Below, piece after piece: positions 15,820-23,850 of a DNA stretch of 23,850 nucleotides. The notes under the pieces are model-generated. The model worked only from the letters and a program-made list of their open reading frames with translations. It did no database searches and had not been told where the DNA came from. A program made the translations under genes and the position numbers. The DNA lies in contig WRCR01000012.1 of NCBI GenBank assembly GCA_009783865.1, forward strand, positions 1 to 23,850, in the 5' to 3' direction. Within the stretch, counting starts at the first letter, position 1, and every line of letters begins with the position of its first letter. The DNA is from Planctomycetaceae bacterium. GTDB lineage: Bacteria > Planctomycetota > Planctomycetia > Pirellulales > Thermoguttaceae.

Positions 15820-15823
15820 TTAT

Positions 15824-16390
15824 CTATTTCTTCTTTGCAACGCAGCCGTCAATGTGGTCGTCAACCAAACCGGTTGCTTGAATATGAGCGTAGCAAATCG
15901 TTGAGCCGAAGAATTTGAAGCCGCGTTTTTTCATGTCTGCGGATATTCTGTCCGACAATTCCGAAGTCGGCGGAATGTCTTTCCATGACTTCCAACGGTT
16001 CTTAATCGGTTTCCCGTCCGGCAGAAATCCCCAGAGATAATTGCAGAACGAACCGAATTCCTTCTGTATTTCTATGAAAAGTTTAGCGTTGTTAATCGCC
16101 GCGGTTATTTTTAAACGGTTGCGGACAATGCCGCTGTCCTGCATTAAGCGTTCTACATCTTCGTCTGTGAACTTCGCAACTTTTTTGGGGTCGAATCCTG
16201 AGAATGCTTTCCGGTAATTTTCACGCTTGCGGAGTATCGTAATCCAACTCAATCCCGCTTGAGCGTTTTCGAGGAGCAGAAACTCGAACATCACGCGGTC
16301 ATCGTGAACGGGCTTTCCCCATTCTTTATCGTGATATTCGACATAAAGCGGGTCGTTCCCGCACCATTCACAGCGTTTGATTGGTTTCAT
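15824..16390 (-). CDS. tag: DNA-3-methyladenine glycosylase I
   Basis: This encodes 188 residues, the usual Tag length. It removes 3-methyladenine from alkylated DNA as the first step of base excision repair. The zinc-binding residues of the family are present: Cys7 and His20 at the N-terminus (in RCEW and YHDKEWG), and His179 and Cys183 near the end (DDHIDGC). Conserved segments LLLENAQAGLSWITIL, RKRENYRKAF and FKFFGSTICYAHIQATG match the family. The ATG at 16390 gives the typical N-terminus. The gene is convergent with groEL2 and is followed 62 bp upstream by the same-strand MORN-like gene, without evident functional linkage. Confidence 0.95.
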   Translation of the reverse strand: MKPIKRCEWCGNDPLYVEYHDKEWGKPVHDDRVMFEFLLLENAQAGLSWITILRKRENYRKAFSGFDPKKVAKFTDEDVERLMQDSGIVRNRLKITAAINNAKLFIEIQKEFGSFCNYLWGFLPDGKPIKNRWKSWKDIPPTSELSDRISADMKKRGFKFFGSTICYAHIQATGLVDDHIDGCVAKKK

Positions 16391-16452
16391 TGATATCCTA
16401 GCATCTTAATGTAGCAGTTTTTCAAAACAACAAATCGAAATTTCGCGAAAAT

Positions 16453-17070
16453 TTAATCGGTTTTATCCGTTGCTGGGGGTACACAAATCTCCCGGACAGG
16501 GACACCATCTACATATTCTGCACTTGATATGATTGTTCCATCTTCCCTAAAATGCTTATGGCGTACTCGAACAGCATCAATCAATTCGAGTTCCCACTGT
16601 ATCTGTCCATTCGAGAACCAAAGTGTTTGCGTACCAGTCCCTTGCGAAATTTCAGAACCCAGGGTCCCATCGGGCTTATAGTACCTTCCATTCCAAACAA
16701 TGTGACGGTCAGGTAACGGTTTGGGAGGGAGGTCGAAGTCGAAATATTCAACAAATATCTCGCCTTCTTCTTTTAATTGTCCGCTGGCATAAAAACCTTT
16801 ATAGGAATGATAGGAATTTATACCACCGGCACTAAGGAACGTAACCCAATAACCCAAATTGCCTTCCGAAACAACGACTTTATAGTACCTTTTTCCCAGG
16901 ATGTTATTGGAATCGAAAATTTCTAAGCCGCAATAATATAAAGTATACCCCGGCCAATGGGGGACTATTTCAGTTTTGGGCCGCATGCAAAATAATACAC
17001 ATGCTGTCAAAATGATGCACACCAGACAAAGTAGTGGTAGACCTGTCGCGTACAAATTTTTCATTTTCAT
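16453..17070 (-). CDS. putative MORN-like repeat lipoprotein or membrane-anchored protein
   Basis: This encodes 205 residues. The N-terminal hydrophobic stretch (~8-28) includes LTAC (Cys24), a lipobox match, so it is either a lipoprotein or membrane-anchored and outward-facing. Further on are MORN-2-like repeats: GFYASGQLKEEGEI, NGRYYKPDGTLGSE, LWFSNGQIQWELE and HFREDGTIISSAEYVDG. These repeats are seen in YwqK-type proteins and many bacterial exported proteins; their function is usually unproven. No partner gene such as a toxin is adjacent. It is followed by tag on the same strand. The signal and repeats are well supported; the role is unknown. Confidence 0.7.
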   Translation of the reverse strand: MKMKNLYATGLPLLCLVCIILTACVLFCMRPKTEIVPHWPGYTLYYCGLEIFDSNNILGKRYYKVVVSEGNLGYWVTFLSAGGINSYHSYKGFYASGQLKEEGEIFVEYFDFDLPPKPLPDRHIVWNGRYYKPDGTLGSEISQGTGTQTLWFSNGQIQWELELIDAVRVRHKHFREDGTIISSAEYVDGVPVREICVPPATDKTD

Positions 17071-17096
17071 GGTCTTTGGTATAAGTCATTACTTCT

Positions 17097-17116
17097 GCGG
17101 GGGCTAAAGCCCCCGC
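17097..17116. terminator. GC-rich hairpin downstream of the symporter gene
   Basis: GCGGGGGCT (17097-17105) and AGCCCCCGC (17108-17116) form a perfect 9-bp stem with a two-base loop. It lies between the symporter stop (17137, minus strand) and the MORN-like gene start (17070). It is probably a terminator for the symporter transcript, or a small palindromic repeat; there is no T tract on the minus strand. Confidence 0.5.
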
Positions 17117-17136
17117 CTCTTTAACTTACGTTTAAT

Positions 17137-19251
17137 TTACTTCCACAAACTTTCGATAAATCCTTCGAACATCGGCGTATTGTAGTCCCAGTAGTAAGCG
17201 TACAACAGTACCGTCAACACAACTACCACGATACCGAAAAACAGTGCCGCTTTCGATGTCCGCAAATCCATATTCGTATTCGTTTCGAGTTTGAACGCTT
17301 CCTTCATCGGGAACACAAGCCGCAGCAGGAACATAATCGCTGCTATCGAACAGAACGTTATCGTCATTCGGTCAAGAAACGCAACCTTCGGCAACCCAAA
17401 CATCAATGCGCCGTAAATAATCGGACTCGACAAGAGCGAAACCGTTCCCGACCAGCGCGGTGCCTTGTGAACGAAAAACCCGAACATGAAAGCACACAAA
17501 ATACCCGGCGAAATAAAGCCCTGAAACTCCTGAATGAAGTGGAAAATCCCGCCGAACTTCGGATTGTCAAGTATCGGGACAAGAGAACAGCCGAGACACA
17601 TAAAGACAATGACGCTAACCCGCCCGACAAAAACGAGTTCCCATTGCGAAGGTTCTCTACTGACAAACGATACCTCTTTTTGATGCAGATACGTAACGCT
17701 TTCCTTGTAAATGTCCATCGTGAAAAGTGTCGAAATAGCGTTGAGCATAGCAGCCATTGCACTGATAACCATTCCGAACAACGCTGCCAAAACGAAACCG
17801 TAAAAGCCGTAAATGCCGCACTTCTGCCAAGGCAAAAGATTCGCCACCAGCAAAGCGAAAGCGGAATCATAATCGTAACCGGAAACCTGCTTGCCGAACT
17901 TCCAGTCGGCAAACTGTCTTTGTTTTTTATGCTCATTGTGGGCTGCAAACGGGTCGGAAATCTCCGGCGCAGCCACACCGGTTTTTTCGGCATTGAAGGC
18001 AATCATCTTCTTTGCTTCTTCGGGATAAAATTGCGCAAACTTCTCATCGAAGTCGAACAGCAGTTTCAAGTTTTCCCGCTCCGTTTTCAATGCTTCGAAG
18101 CCGCCCTTGCCTTCAAAGGCGCGGTGCTGCATCTCGCCGCAGTACAGATTGAACGAAATCAAGGCGGGAAAAATCACGATGAACGGTATGAGCAACTTCA
18201 GAAACGCCGCAAAGACGATTCCCTTTTGTCCCTGCGCCAGCGAGCGGCTTCCGAGAGTCCGCTGCATAATATGCTGGTCGCAGCCCCAGTAATACAAATT
18301 AGGAATCCAAATACCGAAGAACAGCAGTGCCGTAATCGGCAGCACGTGGTCATTCCACGGCAAGTTCATCCGCAGTTTATCCTTGTTTAACGTGGTGAAA
18401 CGTTCATACGCACCGGCTTGTTCCAATTTCGGAAGGAGTTCGGCTTGTTTTTCAGCGGAAAAATCCAATGCCTGCATTGCGGATTCCAAAACGGGTTTAT
18501 CAACCTGACCAAGTTTTTGCATCGCAAAGAAGAGTACGACAACGCCGCATAAAATCAACGCTGTGCCTTGCAATGAACCTGCCCACGCAGCGGATTTCAA
18601 GCCGCCGTACAAAACATATACAGCGGCGAAGAAACCGAGTATCCAGCAGAAGGTAACCAGATTCAATTCAATGCCGCAATATACTTGTCCGCCGAAAATA
18701 TCAGCGAAAAACTTCGAGCCGGCGTAGTTGACGGAAGTGATTGTGACGAAGGCGAAAATTGCCAGCATCGACAAGGACATCAATATCCGGCACAATCGGT
18801 TATATCGCGTTTCCAGAAACTGCGGGATAGTATAGACCCCGGCTTTCAAAAATCTTGGCAGGAAGATGAATCCCACCAGAACGAGTGAGACGGCGGCTAT
18901 CCATTCGTAGGATGCAATCGCAAGACCGGTGCTTCGGGCTGCCTGACCGGACATTCCGACGAATTGTTCGGCGGAGATATTGGCGGAGATTAACGAAATG
19001 CCGATGAGCCACCATGCCAAGCCGCGACCGGCGAGGAAGAAGTCCTCGGTGGCGGTGGCTTTCTTATTTTGGTCTCGTCCGCCCATTACGAAGGCAATAA
19101 CAAGAACGGCGATGAGAAAGCCGAAGAATATAACGGCATCAATAACATTGCCGCCGGCAGCGGGGGCATCTTGTGCGAAGAGAGCGAGTGATTCCATAGT
19201 GAACGGTTGATAAAATCGGGTGAGTGGAAACGGCATTAAAAAGCGGTACAT
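17137..19251 (-). CDS. sodium:solute symporter (SSS/SLC5 family)
   Basis: This encodes up to 704 residues, with many hydrophobic helices, and is an inner-membrane Na+-coupled transporter. Diagnostic stretches are TEDFFLAGRGLAWWLIG (68-84), ISAEQFVGMSGQA (92-104), the GVYTIPQFLETRY segment (138-150) and AMLNAISTLFTMDIY (501-515), which matches the SSS signature near the Na+ site. SglT-like sugar symporters are the closest guess, but the substrate is not readable. A hydrophilic insert of ~90 residues (371-462, rich in Glu/Lys) between two membrane segments is unusual. The start is uncertain: Met19 (19197) begins just before the first helix and gives a more normal N-terminus than Met1. No ribosome-binding site is visible for either. 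Confidence 0.9.
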   Translation of the reverse strand: MYRFLMPFPLTRFYQPFTMESLALFAQDAPAAGGNVIDAVIFFGFLIAVLVIAFVMGGRDQNKKATATEDFFLAGRGLAWWLIGISLISANISAEQFVGMSGQAARSTGLAIASYEWIAAVSLVLVGFIFLPRFLKAGVYTIPQFLETRYNRLCRILMSLSMLAIFAFVTITSVNYAGSKFFADIFGGQVYCGIELNLVTFCWILGFFAAVYVLYGGLKSAAWAGSLQGTALILCGVVVLFFAMQKLGQVDKPVLESAMQALDFSAEKQAELLPKLEQAGAYERFTTLNKDKLRMNLPWNDHVLPITALLFFGIWIPNLYYWGCDQHIMQRTLGSRSLAQGQKGIVFAAFLKLLIPFIVIFPALISFNLYCGEMQHRAFEGKGGFEALKTERENLKLLFDFDEKFAQFYPEEAKKMIAFNAEKTGVAAPEISDPFAAHNEHKKQRQFADWKFGKQVSGYDYDSAFALLVANLLPWQKCGIYGFYGFVLAALFGMVISAMAAMLNAISTLFTMDIYKESVTYLHQKEVSFVSREPSQWELVFVGRVSVIVFMCLGCSLVPILDNPKFGGIFHFIQEFQGFISPGILCAFMFGFFVHKAPRWSGTVSLLSSPIIYGALMFGLPKVAFLDRMTITFCSIAAIMFLLRLVFPMKEAFKLETNTNMDLRTSKAALFFGIVVVVLTVLLYAYYWDYNTPMFEGFIESLWK

Positions 19252-19344
19252 TTATTTTGCCGAATTTTTTCAAAATAATCAAGAGGGGTTATTTTCCGAA
19301 TCTTTCGATTGCGGCGCTGTTTTCGCCGTCCGATGCTCAAACTG

Positions 19345-19373
19345 GTTGTATCTGCCGCTATAAAACGCTATAA
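19345..19373 (+). promoter_or_regulatory. sigma-70 promoter of the mqnD-like gene
   Basis: TTGTAT (19345-19350), a 17-bp spacer and TATAAT (19368-19373) match the housekeeping consensus well. The transcript would begin near 19380, with a ~50-nt leader to the ATG at 19432. Confidence 0.65.
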
Positions 19374-19431
19374 TGATTTCGATGTTGTAACACAAACCTA
19401 AATCGCAAACCTGAACCTTTATCACAAAACA

Positions 19432-20298
19432 ATGCCTAAACAAGTTATCCGCGTCGGACATAGCCCTGACTCTGACGATGCCTTCATGTTTTACGCTCTT
19501 GCCAAAGAAAAAATCGACACCGGCAATTACGAATTCATTCACGAATTGGTTGATATCGAAACACTGAACCGGCGCGCCTTTCACGGTGAATTGGAATTAA
19601 CCGCCGTCAGCGTTCATGCCTACGCTTATCTGAACGATGTCTACGCTCTATGCAACTGCGGCGCAAGCATGGGAGACAAATACGGTCCCATTCTCATCGA
19701 AAACGGCAACTGGGATAAAATAAACTGTAATAATACTAAAGGCGGCGAAACCGTTTCGGTTGCAGTTCCGGGAACACTCACTACCGCTTATCTTGCCCTG
19801 AAATTATATCTGGCAAAGGAAGGAATTACAAATGTCGAATTCGTTCCTGTGCCGTTTGATAAGGTATTTGAAGCCGTGAAAGAAAAAAAGCACGATGCCG
19901 GTCTGGTCATTCACGAAGGACAGTTGACATATCAGCGCGAAGGATTTAATTTGATTGCCGATTTAGGAACATGGTTTTATCAGGAGACCGGCTTGCCGCT
20001 GCCGCTCGGTGCTAATGCAATTCGCAAGGATTTGCCTTGGCAGGTGCAGTCGGACGTTGTCCGCTTACTAAAACAGAGTATTCAATATGCGCTGGATAAT
20101 CGGGACAGCGCGCTGGATTATGCCTTGCAGTTCGGACGCGGCTTGCAGCGCAATGACGCAGATAAGTTCGTGGGAATGTATGTCAACGATTGGACGCTTG
20201 ATTTCGGAGATACAGGCAGGGAAGCAGTCCGTACACTGTTGAAAATGGCGTATGATAACAAAGTCGCCCCGAAACTTGTCGTCCCGGAATTTATCTAG
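19432..20298 (+). CDS. mqnD: MqnA/MqnD family protein, probable 1,4-dihydroxy-6-naphthoate synthase
   Basis: This encodes 288 residues of the periplasmic-binding-protein-like fold used by MqnA/MqnD in the futalosine route to menaquinone. VGHSPDSDDAFMFYAL at the N-terminus (8-23) parallels the SPCPND-F-FHA start of MqnD. ELTAVSVHAYAYL, VPGTLTTAYLALKL, DAGLVIHEGQLTY (including the conserved His-Glu of the active site) and LPLPLGANAI follow in the expected order. MqnD converts cyclic dehypoxanthine futalosine to dihydroxynaphthoate; no other mqn gene is in the window, so the exact step is inferred. The stop codon TAG overlaps the terminal CTAG of inverted-repeat copy C. A terminator that probably belonged to this gene lies beyond that element. 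Confidence 0.8.
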   Translation: MPKQVIRVGHSPDSDDAFMFYALAKEKIDTGNYEFIHELVDIETLNRRAFHGELELTAVSVHAYAYLNDVYALCNCGASMGDKYGPILIENGNWDKINCNNTKGGETVSVAVPGTLTTAYLALKLYLAKEGITNVEFVPVPFDKVFEAVKEKKHDAGLVIHEGQLTYQREGFNLIADLGTWFYQETGLPLPLGANAIRKDLPWQVQSDVVRLLKQSIQYALDNRDSALDYALQFGRGLQRNDADKFVGMYVNDWTLDFGDTGREAVRTLLKMAYDNKVAPKLVVPEFI

Positions 20299-20461
20299 AG
20301 CATATCAGGAATTGGTGTGGACTGCCGGAATTTGCTTTCGTCATTCCCGCAAAAGCGGGAATCTAGACGTATAGGGTTCACGTCCATTCTCTAGACCCCC
20401 GCCTTCGCGGGGGTGACGGAAATTTGTCCACACCAAATCAAAAAATCCCAAAATGCTCTAG
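20295..20461 (-). mobile_element. miniature inverted-repeat element, copy C
   Basis: A ~167-bp element in inverse orientation to copy B, bounded by CTAGAGCAT (20295-20303) and ATGCTCTAG (20453-20461). Its reverse complement follows copy B throughout: GGTGTGGAC flank, ACCCCCGCGAAGGCGGGGGT hairpin, CTAGAGAA centre, CCCGC/GCGGG hairpin, GTCC and terminal repeat. No open frame. It sits exactly at the stop of the mqnD-like gene. Confidence 0.82.
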
Positions 20462-20483
20462 CAGACGAATCTATAACGATTAT

Positions 20484-20510
20484 ATCGGCTGCGAGAGACA
20501 GCCGATTTTT
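20484..20510 (+). terminator. intrinsic terminator after the mqnD-like gene
   Basis: ATCGGCTG (20484-20491) and CAGCCGAT (20499-20506) form a perfect 8-bp stem with a 7-nt loop, followed directly by a run of T. It is the clearest rho-independent terminator here, and lies 186 bp after the mqnD stop because element C intervenes. Confidence 0.8.
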
Positions 20511-20591
20511 CGTTCTTTATTCAATCGTCCTTTGACGATAAGGATAATGGAGTAGTTTTTCTTCACTTCACACAGATTTCTTGGAGTCACA

Positions 20592-21932
20592 ATGAAAAGA
20601 ATAATTTTCTCGGCAGTATTTGGACTGTTTATACTCGCTGGATTTGCTCAGGCTCAATCCGATTGTTGTTCTGTTCCCGACCCCTGTGATAATGCTTGCC
20701 GAACAGATACATGTATGTTAAAAACGTATCTAACAGAAAAAAGCGTTTTCGATTCCTGTCTCTTTGAAAATCGACTCATCGGAAAGAAATCGAAATCGAG
20801 AATATCCTTCTACGGCTGGATGCTGACCGGTATCACCGTCAATAATCACGGCGCAACCAATAAATATGATGACGATGGAGAACGCACCACTCACGCTTAC
20901 GGGTACAATGTTCGTCCCGGTCGTCCCGGAATTACCGACCAGTCGGGAAACTCCTACGTTTTAATGCTGGAGCAGCCCTCCGATTGGAAAGTCAACCAAC
21001 TCTGGTTCGGAGCAAAACGGGAACTAACAAACCGCCTCGATTGGGGATTTCAAACTGACTTTGTGTATGGACCGGATGCCCGCTACGCAAGAAACTGGGG
21101 CGATTACACGCTCGACGCAGAATGGGGCAGCGGTGATTACTTCGCCGCCTTCACAAATCTTTTTGTGTCGTTTGGAACAAAAGAATTGTCCGTCAAAGTC
21201 GGTAAATTTCCCGGCGGTTTTGCATACGAGGGCTTGGCTGCTCCGCGGGAATTCTTCTACAGTCACGCTAATATCTGCTACGGTCGTCCTTTCACAACGC
21301 AAGGCGTTGTCGTGGATTGGAAACCCAGCAATAAATGGACTTTCTCCTGCGGCTGGACAGCGGGAGTTTTCACCAGTTTCGAGAATCCGTATCACGACAG
21401 TGCTTTCCTCGGAAAAGCAACTTACAATTTCACAAAAAATACTGCGCTGGCGTACAAGATATTCTACAACGCCAAGGGCAGCCGGTCGGTCATCAACAAC
21501 GGCGGAATCGATTGTCTGAACACACTAATCTTCACGTGTAAAATCAACAAGAAGTGGTTTTACATGGGAGAAATTGCATATACCGACAACAACTATTACG
21601 GTCAGAATTGGTACAAAACAACAGGCGAAGCATGGGGAGTCAACAATCATTTGATTTATACCGTGAACGATAAACTTTCCGTTGGACTTCGCGGAGAATT
21701 TCATCATTCCCGAAACTCTTTCTTTGATATGGCAGCAGTCAGCGGCGGTAAAGGCGGAGACCTTTGGAACATAACTTTTGCGGCTAATTACAAAATCAAT
21801 CCCAAGGTTACTTTCCGACCTGAAATCAGGTATGATTATACCGATTACAAGAACGGCTACCGTCCCTTCGGCGGCAGCGAAACCGAGAATGACCAACTTT
21901 GCGGCGGCGTTTCATTCGTAGTAGTATTCTGA
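20592..21932 (+). CDS. outer-membrane beta-barrel porin (BBP2/OmpL-like)
   Basis: This encodes 446 residues. The signal peptide is clear: basic start KR, hydrophobic core, AQA cleavage near residue 21. A Cys-rich segment follows (DCCSVPDPCDNACRTDTC, ~24-41), then ~370 residues of alternating aromatic beta strands. Segments such as ISFYGWMLTGI, LSVKVGKFPGGFAYE and ANICYGRPFTTQGVVVDW are the pattern of the putative beta-barrel porin-2 family, frequent in Planctomycetes. The protein ends in VSFVVVF, a typical barrel-closing C-terminus with terminal Phe. GGAG (20583-20586) lies 5 nt before the ATG. Predicted role is diffusion of small solutes across the outer membrane; the substrate is unknown. 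The Cys-rich plug after the signal peptide might form disulfides. Confidence 0.85.
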   Translation: MKRIIFSAVFGLFILAGFAQAQSDCCSVPDPCDNACRTDTCMLKTYLTEKSVFDSCLFENRLIGKKSKSRISFYGWMLTGITVNNHGATNKYDDDGERTTHAYGYNVRPGRPGITDQSGNSYVLMLEQPSDWKVNQLWFGAKRELTNRLDWGFQTDFVYGPDARYARNWGDYTLDAEWGSGDYFAAFTNLFVSFGTKELSVKVGKFPGGFAYEGLAAPREFFYSHANICYGRPFTTQGVVVDWKPSNKWTFSCGWTAGVFTSFENPYHDSAFLGKATYNFTKNTALAYKIFYNAKGSRSVINNGGIDCLNTLIFTCKINKKWFYMGEIAYTDNNYYGQNWYKTTGEAWGVNNHLIYTVNDKLSVGLRGEFHHSRNSFFDMAAVSGGKGGDLWNITFAANYKINPKVTFRPEIRYDYTDYKNGYRPFGGSETENDQLCGGVSFVVVF

Positions 21933-21971
21933 CGAATTTTGACGCTGCAACAAATAAATTGACGTTTTTGT

Positions 21972-22077
21972 TTTTCAACGCGGCACACACGAAATCTTCA
22001 CAAAAAACACAGAAAGATTATTGATTAAAAGATTTCCGCATTTTTCGTGCATATGTCAGCGTGTTCCGCGTTGAAAA
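21972..22077. repeat. 106-bp imperfect palindromic element
   Basis: TTTTCAACGCGG (21972-21983) and CCGCGTTGAAAA (22066-22077) are perfect 12-bp inverted ends. Complementary inner pieces include CACGAAA (21989 on) with TTTCGTG (22043-22049) and AAATCTT with AAGATTT. The interior is A/T-rich and non-coding. It is a candidate second family of miniature palindromic repeat, unrelated to the CTAGAGC element. The intergenic stretch 21933-22273 otherwise holds only the promoter at 22149. Confidence 0.55.
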
Positions 22078-22148
22078 TACTTATGACTGACCAAACGTTT
22101 TTATATGTTGTTGTCTCTGATTTTTTTTCCACAAACCAGTTTTATGGG

Positions 22149-22177
22149 TTGTTTTCAGCGGTAATTTCGGATACAAT
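22149..22177 (+). promoter_or_regulatory. candidate sigma-70 promoter of the sensor gene
   Basis: TTGTTT (22149-22154), a 17-bp spacer and TACAAT (22172-22177) match the consensus well. The leader of ~90 nt contains GTGCCG/CGGCAC hairpin arms near 22195-22215 and an 11-bp direct repeat CTGACACCGCT (22231-22241, 22245-22255). Confidence 0.5.
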
Positions 22178-22273
22178 GCACGAGTAGTTTTTTGTGCCGT
22201 CCCCACAGCGGCACAGTGGGCGGTTCACAACTGACACCGCTTTGCTGACACCGCTGTTTTTGAAATATCCGAA

Positions 22274-23850
22274 ATGACCGAGCCAAACCAGACGAGTGAA
22301 CCCCCTTTTGATAAATCGGCTCCCCAAAGCGGGGAAAGTCACGCTGCACTGAATTCTTTCACGTCTAGAATTAGCATCCGTGAAAAGTTGATTTTCATTT
22401 TTCTGGTAGTCAAGATTCTTCCCTTGATTTTGCTGGCAATCATCGCCTGGCTGGCGTTAATCTCGCTGGGAATCGTATCACAGAAAATCTCTGTAACTTC
22501 CTCAAAGGAAGCACTGACGGAAATGGCGATAGAAAATATCGAGCGCATTACCACCGATACGGCGCAAAAAGTCGCCGAATTCCTCTATAAGCGCGATGCA
22601 GATGTTTCGTACCTTGCAAAATCCTGCAAATCCCTTATGACCGGAGAATATCAGCCCAAATACATTGAAGAACTCTTTTCCGATTATGGGGAATCCAAAC
22701 TCGGTCTCATCCGGCGGCACGGCGATTGGAAAGTGGACGAAAAGTACGGCATGTCGTGGGTTCTAAATGGAAATATCGAGCGGGCAAAGGAAACTGGAGA
22801 ACGTTCCACAAACTGCGAAAATGATGACCTTATAAACAATACATCTTTCAATTACCGCCCTCCGTATGGTTTCGGCGACCATCCAGACCATTTTATAGCG
22901 GTGCCGCTCTACGATGAAATTGCTCTGCTCGATAAGAACGGAAAGCAGATTGTGAAATATGTTACCCCAAAATCTACGAAAAAGCGGTTTCCCTTTTCAC
23001 GAGAATTAGCAGATGTGTCCGACCCCCAAAATACATATATCAAAGCAGAACGGTACTTTGAAGAGTTGCGCAAATTGGGAAAAGACGACATATATGTTTC
23101 TGATGTCATCGGTGCTTATGTACCAAGCAGTTTTATCGGAATGTACACACCGGATTACAAGGCATCAAAGCGCATTGATGCCAAGGTCAGCGAACTCGAA
23201 GCAAAAGCCGGCGATAAAATTACCGAAACATCATGGAAACTGCGGATACTCAGTTCCGAACTGAAAAATGACGAAGAATCGTTCAACAGTTGCGTGGATT
23301 TCAGCAATCAAAAAGTCCGCGAAGAAATAGACCGGCGTTTGGGAACGGGCAAAATCTGGAAAATCGAAAAAAAATCCCTAATACAGGTATCCAAAGAACT
23401 CGCAACACTCGATTTCCCGGAACTGGCAGAAGCGATTCTAAATATCCCTTTCGAACCGGAAAAGGAAGCATATTCAGGAGCGGAAAATCCGGTTGGAATC
23501 AAGTTTGAAGGGATAGTCCGATGGGCAAAACCGGTTGTTGACGATAAAAATGAAATTCAGGGCTATGTGACATTTGCACTGAATCACGACCACCTTCTGG
23601 ACATGATTAACCACATCACGCCGATGAAGGAACGTTATTCGGAACTGTCTGACGCGTTTCACGGCAATTATGCGTTTATATGGGACTACAAGTGCCGAAG
23701 TATCGTTCATCCGCGGCATCATTCGATTGTCGGATACAACCCTGAAACAGGCAAACCGGAGACACCATGGCTCGAAAGCACCCTTTTCAACGATATGATA
23801 AAAAAGGGGTTCAAACGCGAAGATTGGCAGGACTACATCGCAACGCTGAC
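22274..23850 (+). CDS. membrane sensor with Cache-like extracytoplasmic domain (3' partial)
   Basis: The frame is open from the ATG at 22274 to the window edge (525 codons). After a hydrophilic ~35-residue N-terminus comes one transmembrane helix (~39-68, FIFLVVKILPLILLAIIAWL). A long region predicted to face the periplasm follows: TTDTAQKVAEFLYKRDADV is the helix typical after the first helix of Cache sensors. A later stretch, GNYAFIWDYKCRSIVHPRHH and VGYNPETGKPE (~residues 466-499), closely resembles the ligand-pocket part of Cache domains in bacterial sensors. Those usually continue with a second helix, HAMP and an output module (histidine kinase, phosphatase or cyclase), which here lies beyond the window. 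No ribosome-binding site precedes the ATG. The family is a good guess; the output is unknown. Confidence 0.8.
   Translation, partial: MTEPNQTSEPPFDKSAPQSGESHAALNSFTSRISIREKLIFIFLVVKILPLILLAIIAWLALISLGIVSQKISVTSSKEALTEMAIENIERITTDTAQKVAEFLYKRDADVSYLAKSCKSLMTGEYQPKYIEELFSDYGESKLGLIRRHGDWKVDEKYGMSWVLNGNIERAKETGERSTNCENDDLINNTSFNYRPPYGFGDHPDHFIAVPLYDEIALLDKNGKQIVKYVTPKSTKKRFPFSRELADVSDPQNTYIKAERYFEELRKLGKDDIYVSDVIGAYVPSSFIGMYTPDYKASKRIDAKVSELEAKAGDKITETSWKLRILSSELKNDEESFNSCVDFSNQKVREEIDRRLGTGKIWKIEKKSLIQVSKELATLDFPELAEAILNIPFEPEKEAYSGAENPVGIKFEGIVRWAKPVVDDKNEIQGYVTFALNHDHLLDMINHITPMKERYSELSDAFHGNYAFIWDYKCRSIVHPRHHSIVGYNPETGKPETPWLESTLFNDMIKKGFKREDWQDYIATL

Noticed and set aside
17467..18390. A 307-codon plus-strand open frame inside the symporter gene
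   Set aside because: It is antisense to clear SSS family coding sequence and has low-complexity, charge-rich translation without recognisable motifs.

Overview
The window looks like chromosomal DNA of a planctomycete with moderate G+C. Supporting points are two divergent GroEL copies flanking one GroES, a DUF1573 exported protein, a Ser/Thr kinase with a large C-terminal extracellular domain, a BBP2-type porin, a futalosine-pathway (MqnA/MqnD family) protein, and the scarcity of Shine-Dalgarno sites. This taxonomic assignment is inference; no rRNA or tRNA gene is present.

Layout. 1-1279 is the 3' part of a B12-binding radical SAM enzyme. 1342-3192 holds a small lipoprotein and a DUF1573 protein. 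3440-6208 encodes a membrane Ser/Thr kinase ending in a beta-helix/anchor domain, followed by aspS. 8053-8367 (minus) is a decayed restriction-modification gene carrying a palindromic repeat. 8373-9590 (minus) is a divergent DnaA-like ATPase, divergently paired (20 bp apart) with nnrD. 10504-10744 holds a miniature inverted-repeat element and a structured hairpin cluster. 10775-11734 (minus) is an HDOD protein. 12028-15778 is groEL1-groES-groEL2, with an excellent sigma-54 type promoter upstream. 15824-19251 (minus) holds tag, a MORN-like repeat lipoprotein and a sodium:solute symporter. 19432-20298 is the MqnD-like gene, followed by a second copy of the miniature element in opposite orientation. 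20592-21932 is a porin. 22274 to the window end is the start of a membrane sensor with a Cache-like extracytoplasmic region.

Most genes are housekeeping: translation (aspS), proteostasis (groEL/ES), metabolite repair (nnrD), DNA repair (tag), quinone synthesis and transport. The accessory signal lies between the genes. A ~161-167 bp inverted-repeat element sits on the 3' ends of two genes; in one it supplies the stop codon, and in the other it separates the gene from its apparent terminator. A related core sits in the dead R-M gene. The groEL1 upstream region combines a -24/-12 promoter with a 10-bp inverted repeat. I saw no convincing complete new defence or biosynthetic system. The best candidates for new biology are the element family, the sigma-54 control of a GroEL paralogue, the kinase/beta-helix fusion and the DnaA paralogue.
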